Shown one piece after another: positions 7,172 to 10,908 of a DNA stretch of 10,908 nt. Each line of letters opens with the position of its first letter. The first letter of the stretch is position 1. The notes below the pieces were generated by a model that was not told the origin of the DNA, did not search any database, and saw nothing but the letters and a program-made list of their open reading frames with translations. The position numbers were made by a program, and so were the translations under genes. Source of the DNA: Dehalococcoidales bacterium (GTDB lineage Bacteria; Chloroflexota; Dehalococcoidia; Dehalococcoidales; UBA2162); contig JAUSGV010000136.1 in assembly GCA_030648675.1 (NCBI GenBank), forward strand, positions 1 to 10,908, given 5' to 3'.

Positions 7172-7678
7172 TTATTCGCCAACAGTTACCAAGGCTTCGA
7201 TTTGCTGGTAGGTCTTTGTCCCCATTCCATTTACGTTAAGAAGGTCAGGCGGAGAACGGAACGGACCGTTTTGCTGCCTGTAATCGACAATTCTCTGGGC
7301 AAGGGTGGCACCAATTCCAGGTAACGCTTCCAACAACCATGGTTCAGCCCTGTTTATATCGATCTTCTGTGGTCCGATTTTGCCATCTGGTACAAAACTG
7401 AGCTTGACGTTGCTGAGATTTGCCCCCGCAGCGATGCCGCCGGCTGCCTGTATTAAGGATTCAATACTATCCGCGGCTGTGAACGGGTATAGTCCGGGAT
7501 TTGCCACAGCTCCGCTAAGATAAATTGTCCCCGTATGATTTGGCGTCGGGGGTAGCGAAATTTCGATAGGACGTTCCGGCTCATATCGCAGCCAGACAAC
7601 AAAACTCGCAATAATAATCAGCGCCGCGAGGAGAAACGATGCCATCAGCCAATACAAGTGAGGTTTGATATTAGCCAC
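7172..7678 (-). CDS. comEA: ComEA-like membrane DNA receptor
   Basis: ComEA binds incoming double-stranded DNA outside the membrane and passes it to ComEC. The 168 residues show a short cytoplasmic start, one membrane anchor (about 9-31), a SLBB-like domain (50-98, beginning TIYLSGAVANPGLYPF), and a C-terminal helix-hairpin-helix DNA-binding domain (106-166). That domain contains IDINRAEPWLLEALPGIG and NVNGMGTKTYQQIEAL, the two expected hairpins. This order is that of Gram-positive ComEA with its N-terminal anchor. The start is GTG 7678 with AGAGG six bases upstream. No clear promoter is seen in the 70 bases before it, so transcription may come from the trkA genes. comEC follows after 17 bases. 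Confidence 0.93.
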   Translation of the reverse strand: MANIKPHLYWLMASFLLAALIIIASFVVWLRYEPERPIEISLPPTPNHTGTIYLSGAVANPGLYPFTAADSIESLIQAAGGIAAGANLSNVKLSFVPDGKIGPQKIDINRAEPWLLEALPGIGATLAQRIVDYRQQNGPFRSPPDLLNVNGMGTKTYQQIEALVTVGE

Positions 7679-7748
7679 GACTTACCTCTCTTGATGTGTT
7701 AGAAAGAAAGCGATAAAACGCTATTTCAGGCCTGGATGGGATTGTCGT

Positions 7749-8411
7749 CTAAGCTCCCCGGAGGGCTATGCGCAAAGTTTCCTCCGATGCGGAAGGAGTT
7801 ACAGCGATTACCTGGTCTCCAGCCTGGATGATACTGTCTACATCGGGTACAAAAGGTTTACCGCCGCGGCGGACAACCAGAAGAAGAACTGTGCCGGGAG
7901 GAAGAGCAATAGTGTGCAGTGACGCGCCGATAGTGCTGGAACCGGCAGGAATCTTCACGTCGACGATTTCGAGACCTTTGTCGGCAAGTGTCAGGAGGTG
8001 CGTTAAGGGATGAGTGGGAACTTCAGTTTCTATGTTTTCAAGAATAATGTTAGTTGCACTGACGGTAACGTCAATGCCTAACTTTTTGAAAAGCTTTTCA
8101 TGGCGGGGATTTTTAATGCGGGCGATGGTCCGCGGAACCTTGAACTTGTGTTTAGCTACCTGGCAGGCGACCAGGTTGTCTTCGTCGTCGCCGGTGACGG
8201 CGATAAGCATATCGGCACGCTCTGTACCGGCTTCGATAAGCGTTGCCACTTCGCAACCATCTCCGCGCAAGCAAACGCTGCCCAGTTCATCGGAAATCCC
8301 CTGGCACACACGTGCTTCGCTTTCGATAATCAGGGCTTCGTGCCCCTCAGCCAGAAGTGCTCTGGCGAGATAATAGCCCACCCTGCCGCCACCAACAATT
8401 ACAATGTACAT
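7749..8411 (-). CDS. trkA: TrkA-family potassium uptake regulator (RCK_N + RCK_C)
   Basis: TrkA/KtrA proteins are cytoplasmic gating subunits that bind nucleotides and control K+ transporters. The 220-residue protein has a Rossmann RCK_N domain (1-125) with GGGRVG (7-12) and an acidic residue ending the second strand (E30), as in NAD(H)-binding members. It also has an RCK_C domain (about 138-216, with LEIVDVKIPAGSSTIGASL and VIAVTP). ATG 8411 follows the stop of the RCK_N-only partner by 6 bases, and GGAGAG lies in that partner's last codons, so translation is probably coupled. No TrkH or KtrB partner is in view. The divergent APC permease is a possible partner. RCK_C domains in some KtrA proteins bind cyclic di-AMP; whether this one does cannot be read from sequence. 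Confidence 0.9.
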   Translation of the reverse strand: MYIVIVGGGRVGYYLARALLAEGHEALIIESEARVCQGISDELGSVCLRGDGCEVATLIEAGTERADMLIAVTGDDEDNLVACQVAKHKFKVPRTIARIKNPRHEKLFKKLGIDVTVSATNIILENIETEVPTHPLTHLLTLADKGLEIVDVKIPAGSSTIGASLHTIALPPGTVLLLVVRRGGKPFVPDVDSIIQAGDQVIAVTPSASEETLRIALRGA

Positions 8412-8417
8412 ACTGGC

Positions 8418-8816
8418 CTACTCTCCAAGGTTCTTTTCCAGCAGGTCGGCGAAGATAATTGTGGGGCTAAAGGTTTCTATTCCCAGAGTCTGGTAGAGTT
8501 CGTGCCGCAATGGGTCATATATACGGCAAATCACTCTCGGTACATTAAAAATATATTTGGCTATTTGGGTTGCCATAATGTTGCGGTTGTCACCCTGAGT
8601 GATAGCAATGAACACGTCCGCTTGCTCGATACCGGCTTTCTTAAGGGCTTCTTCATCCAGGCCGTTACCGACCAATGCGGTTCCTTTATAGCCGGGCGGG
8701 AGCCGTGAGAAGCTGTAAGAGTTTGTGTCGAGTATCGTGACCTTATGATTTTTCGTATCCAAAGAGCCAGCCAGTCTGGCACCGACTCGTCCGCAGCCCA
8801 TAATAACGACATTCAT
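8418..8816 (-). CDS. TrkA-like protein with RCK_N domain only
   Basis: This is a short second TrkA-type protein of 132 residues. It has a complete Rossmann nucleotide-binding domain with GCGRVG (7-12), D30 at the end of strand two and ITQGDNRNI (72-80), then the closing RIYDPLRHELYQTLGIE. It ends just after the domain (ADLLEKNLGE), where TrkA proteins usually continue into RCK_C. The bases after its stop lead straight into the next trkA, so there is no decayed RCK_C to suggest a frameshift. It is clearly a paralogue of that protein (compare RIKNPRHEKLFKKLGID). The two may form a hetero-assembly, but that is inference. Its ATG is 2 bases after the usp stop, implying tight coupling. No strong ribosome-binding site of its own is visible. 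Confidence 0.88.
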   Translation of the reverse strand: MNVVIMGCGRVGARLAGSLDTKNHKVTILDTNSYSFSRLPPGYKGTALVGNGLDEEALKKAGIEQADVFIAITQGDNRNIMATQIAKYIFNVPRVICRIYDPLRHELYQTLGIETFSPTIIFADLLEKNLGE

Positions 8817-8818
8817 AT

Positions 8819-9256
8819 TTATCCGTTTGACGGGGCTTGATGATACAGAATAACGCGGCAGGGCGCGTTCTCCAATATATATGGTACTACACTACCCAAA
8901 CTGAATTGCCCGAACGCTCGTTTATACTTGATACCCATAAGGATCAGATCGGAACCTCGTTCCACAGCTTCGTCAACGACGGCAGGGCCGGCTTCACGAG
9001 CCTGCAGGAGGTCGGTATCGATCTCATAATCTTCTTCATCAGCCACGTTCTGTGCTCTTCCCAGAATTTGTTCTGCTTTTGTCGACTCAGATTCTATCTC
9101 GGCATCAAGCGGTAGTGAGCGTTTGACGGTAATGACGTAGACAGCGGCGATCTTTCCCTTTACCCTGCGGGCGAACCGGCAGGCTAACCTGATGGCTTCG
9201 TCGTCGGCTTCGGTGCCGGTGACAGGCACAAGGATTTTGTGAAAATCTACTGGCAT
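8819..9256 (-). CDS. universal stress protein family (UspA)
   Basis: This is a single-domain 145-residue Usp-fold protein, usually cytoplasmic, dimeric and often a nucleotide-binding regulator. KILVPVTGTEADDEAI at 7-22 is the typical first strand and loop, and DLILMGIK (103-110) leads into the nucleotide motif. In ATP-binding members this motif is G-2x-G-9x-G-S/T. Here G108 and G121-S122 are at the right spacing but the middle glycine is Tyr111, so ATP binding may be altered. It heads a tight cluster: its stop is 2 bases from the next trkA-like start. Usp domains are often encoded beside, or fused to, ion and amino-acid transporters, which fits the divergent permease. Its ATG has only a weak ribosome-binding site but has a promoter with a perfect TATAAT. 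Confidence 0.9.
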   Translation of the reverse strand: MPVDFHKILVPVTGTEADDEAIRLACRFARRVKGKIAAVYVITVKRSLPLDAEIESESTKAEQILGRAQNVADEEDYEIDTDLLQAREAGPAVVDEAVERGSDLILMGIKYKRAFGQFSLGSVVPYILENAPCRVILYHQAPSNG

Positions 9257-9276
9257 ATAGTGATACTTCGCAAACC

Positions 9277-9312
9277 GAGGGGTATTATAATCCTCTTTAG
9301 AGAAATCTACAA
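9277..9312 (-). promoter_or_regulatory. promoter of the usp-trkA(-com) genes
   Basis: On the minus strand TTGTAG (9312-9307, 3 of 6) and a perfect TATAAT (9289-9284) are 17 bases apart, giving a start near 9277 and a leader of about 20 nt. The -10 lies inside an imperfect palindrome (GAGG at 9277-9280, CCTC at 9292-9295), a possible operator. The weak -35 suggests that an activator may be needed; the tandem repeat just upstream could be its site. Confidence 0.6.
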
Positions 9313-9316
9313 CAGC

Positions 9317-9336
9317 CGTATTGCGTCGTATTGCGT
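9317..9336. repeat. perfect tandem 10-bp repeat in the divergent promoter region
   Basis: CGTATTGCGT occurs twice without a gap (9317-9326 and 9327-9336). The period of about one DNA helical turn places both copies on the same face. They start 5 bases upstream of the usp -35 hexamer and about 28 bases before the predicted permease -35. This geometry suits a transcription factor binding as a direct-repeat dimer. No factor is identified. Confidence 0.55.
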
Positions 9337-9363
9337 CAAAAGTAACTGGTACCGTAAGTAATC

Positions 9364-9392
9364 TTGATTTAGGTATCGAATAGCATTAAACT
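9364..9392 (+). promoter_or_regulatory. candidate promoter of the APC permease
   Basis: TTGATT (9364-9369, 4 of 6) and TAAACT (9387-9392, 4 of 6) are 17 bases apart. The predicted start near 9399 is only about 7 bases before the ATG, leaving no room for a ribosome-binding site, and none is seen in the sequence. The mRNA could be nearly leaderless, or the real promoter may lie elsewhere in this gap. Confidence 0.4.
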
Positions 9393-9405
9393 GTTGTGCA
9401 ATCTA

Positions 9406-10908
9406 ATGAGTGAAGTTTGGCGGCCTAAGCCGGGTGACCAGGTATTCCATCCGCGTCGCATAGCAAGATATCGTCTGCGACGAGTGCTGGGCGTTCCAGC
9501 TCTTTTCAGTATCGGCTATGGCGACGTCGGCTCCTCCATTTATTACGGCCTCGGTCTCGTCGCTGTCGTCGCTTTAGGCGCCACTCCTATCGCTTTAGGT
9601 ATTGCCGGCCTTATATACGTCTGTAACGCGCTCACCTACGCTGAAGGGTCAGCAATGCTTACGGAAGGCGGCGGGTCTTCGAGCTACGCACGACTGGGCT
9701 TCAATGACCTGATAGGTTTTATATCAGGATGGGCTTTGATGCTAAGCTACGTGGCCACCATGGCTATTTCTGCTTATACCATCCCACCTTATCTGGCCTA
9801 TTTCTGGCCTATTCTTAAGCAACCGATGGCCAGCACATTGTTGTCTATGGGCGTAATCGTCTTTTTGATGTTGGTTAATGTTTTTGGAATCAGAGAATCG
9901 TCGCGGCTTAATATTACTTTTATCATTGGCGACATCATTATGCAGGTAGCTCTGGTCGTGCTTGGTGCAGTATTGATCCTTGGCCCAAACCCCCATGTCC
10001 TCTATCAGCACATGTTCGGGTCGGGCAACTGGCCGTCAGCTAAGGGCTTGATATTCGGGATAGCTCTCGCCGCATTGTGCTTTACGGGAGTGGAATCCGT
10101 GTCCCAGCATGGTGAGGAGACGAAGCGGCCGGAAAAGCGCATGCCCCAGGCATATATCCTGATGATCGTTGTCGTTCTGGTATTATTTGCGGGGATATCG
10201 CTGGTAGCTCTCACAGCTATGACGCCGCAAGTCCTGGGCGACCCGGTAAACGGATGGGCACGTGATCCTGTGGCCGGAATAGCCAAGGCGGTTTCGCAGG
10301 CGATTTCACCAGCAGATATAATTGCTCGGGTGGGAGCCGACCGTGAAATGGCAATTATTATCACCTGGGTAGTCGGCTGGGTACAAAAGCTGCTGCCGGC
10401 ACTGGTAGCGGTGCTGGCAGCAAGTATTCTTCTAATCGCGACTAACGCCGGGTTACTGGGCATTTCCCGTCTTACATATAATCTATCGTCCCACCGCCAG
10501 TTGCCGGCGTTGCTTAGTCGTGTACATCCTCGCTTCCGAACACCATATATCGCGATAGGAATTTTTTCATCGATAACACTGATGATGCTAATCCCCGGGT
10601 TTTTTAGTGATGTCTTTTTCTCGGATCTGGGTGCGTTATATGTGTTTGGTTCGCTGCTATGTTTCGGCCTGGCCCATGCCAGCATATTAGCCTTACGCGT
10701 GAAAAAGCCGGACATGCCGCGGCCCTTCAAACTGGGCTTTAATATACGAATCGGAAAGCGGGAGTTGCCGCTGACCGCAATTCTGGGATTGCTTGCTACA
10801 TCGGCGATATTTCTGGTTATATTGGTTATTCAGGCTGCCAGTCGCTGGACTGGATTGGGCTGGATGGCGTTGGGGTTGATCATATATTTTGTATACCGGC
10901 GGTTCCGG
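9406..10908 (+). CDS. APC-superfamily permease (3' end beyond window)
   Basis: This polytopic inner-membrane transporter runs off the window edge after 501 open codons, so the stop and any C-terminal domain are unseen. After a basic cytoplasmic start (1-30) there are about 12 hydrophobic segments. APC hallmarks are SIGYGDVGSSIYYGLG (35-50) in the unwound first helix, TEGGGSSSYARLGF (86-99), and FTGVESVSQHGEE (226-238) followed by TKRPEKRMPQA. The later SRVHPRFRTPYIAI (371-384) fits as well. Members carry amino acids or polyamines, and some (KimA type) carry K+. The adjacent usp and trkA genes make a cation or a nucleotide-gated role worth considering, but the substrate cannot be read here. 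ATG 9406 is chosen because an in-frame stop lies at 9370-9372; TTG 9394 is an alternative. Confidence 0.88.
   Translation, partial: MSEVWRPKPGDQVFHPRRIARYRLRRVLGVPALFSIGYGDVGSSIYYGLGLVAVVALGATPIALGIAGLIYVCNALTYAEGSAMLTEGGGSSSYARLGFNDLIGFISGWALMLSYVATMAISAYTIPPYLAYFWPILKQPMASTLLSMGVIVFLMLVNVFGIRESSRLNITFIIGDIIMQVALVVLGAVLILGPNPHVLYQHMFGSGNWPSAKGLIFGIALAALCFTGVESVSQHGEETKRPEKRMPQAYILMIVVVLVLFAGISLVALTAMTPQVLGDPVNGWARDPVAGIAKAVSQAISPADIIARVGADREMAIIITWVVGWVQKLLPALVAVLAASILLIATNAGLLGISRLTYNLSSHRQLPALLSRVHPRFRTPYIAIGIFSSITLMMLIPGFFSDVFFSDLGALYVFGSLLCFGLAHASILALRVKKPDMPRPFKLGFNIRIGKRELPLTAILGLLATSAIFLVILVIQAASRWTGLGWMALGLIIYFVYRRFR

Noticed and set aside
7710..7723. AGCG-ATAAAA-CGCT hairpin between comEA and trkA
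   Set aside because: A 4-bp stem with no T-run on either strand is too weak to call a terminator or operator.
8100..8708. 202-codon plus-strand frame over the two trkA genes
   Set aside because: Antisense shadow of two convincing Rossmann-domain genes, with no recognisable domain of its own.
8911..8924. SOS-box-like CGAAC-GCTC-GTTTA
   Set aside because: One half-site is imperfect and it lies within the usp coding sequence (GIKYKRAFGQ region), away from any promoter.
10005..10730. 241-codon open frame on the minus strand
   Set aside because: It lies wholly inside the permease, which has clear APC motifs. The minus frame is low-complexity (Arg/Ala/Thr/Ile) and looks like a shadow of the plus-strand codon pattern.

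Overview
The window is ordinary bacterial chromosome. It is densely packed, has mid-range GC by eye, sigma-70-type promoters and a mixture of good and weak Shine-Dalgarno sites. The lexA operator is of the Gram-positive type (GAAC-N4-GTTC) and comEA/comEC are adjacent. The protein set would suit a Chloroflexota bacterium, perhaps of the Dehalococcoidia, but that is an impression from the proteins and not a placement. I see no phage, IS, CRISPR, tRNA or rRNA.

Layout: (1) 1-51 may be the tail of an upstream gene. (2) 91-2601, plus strand: gltX (glutamyl-tRNA synthetase) and, 24 bp later, a PflX-type radical SAM protein. (3) 2602-3076 is the largest gap. It holds a compact, hairpin-rich, REP-like element (2632-2775), then a possible 37-residue very basic small protein on the minus strand (2828-2941), then a compact promoter/operator with an SOS box. 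(4) 3077-3715, plus: lexA. (5) 3722-4657, minus: branched-chain aminotransferase, convergent with lexA with only 6 bp between them and with its own strong promoter. (6) 9256 down to 4773, minus: a five-gene run of usp, an RCK_N-only TrkA, a full TrkA, comEA and comEC. (7) From 9406 to the window edge, plus: an APC-family permease cut off by the end of the window and divergent from the usp-trkA genes across 149 bp.

Two groups may work together. The first is lexA and the small gene. The SOS box overlaps the predicted lexA start point and also lies in the spacer of a well-formed minus-strand promoter aimed at the 37-codon frame, so one LexA site could control both. The second is the universal stress protein and two TrkA-like NAD(H)/nucleotide-sensing proteins back to back with an APC permease. 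No TrkH/KtrB channel is visible. This suggests that the TrkA/Usp proteins regulate the permease, or a K+ transporter outside the window; this is inference. A perfect tandem 10-bp repeat lies in the shared promoter region. comEA-comEC forms the DNA-uptake module (membrane DNA receptor and channel). Its position downstream of trkA, with no clear promoter of its own, suggests read-through transcription.
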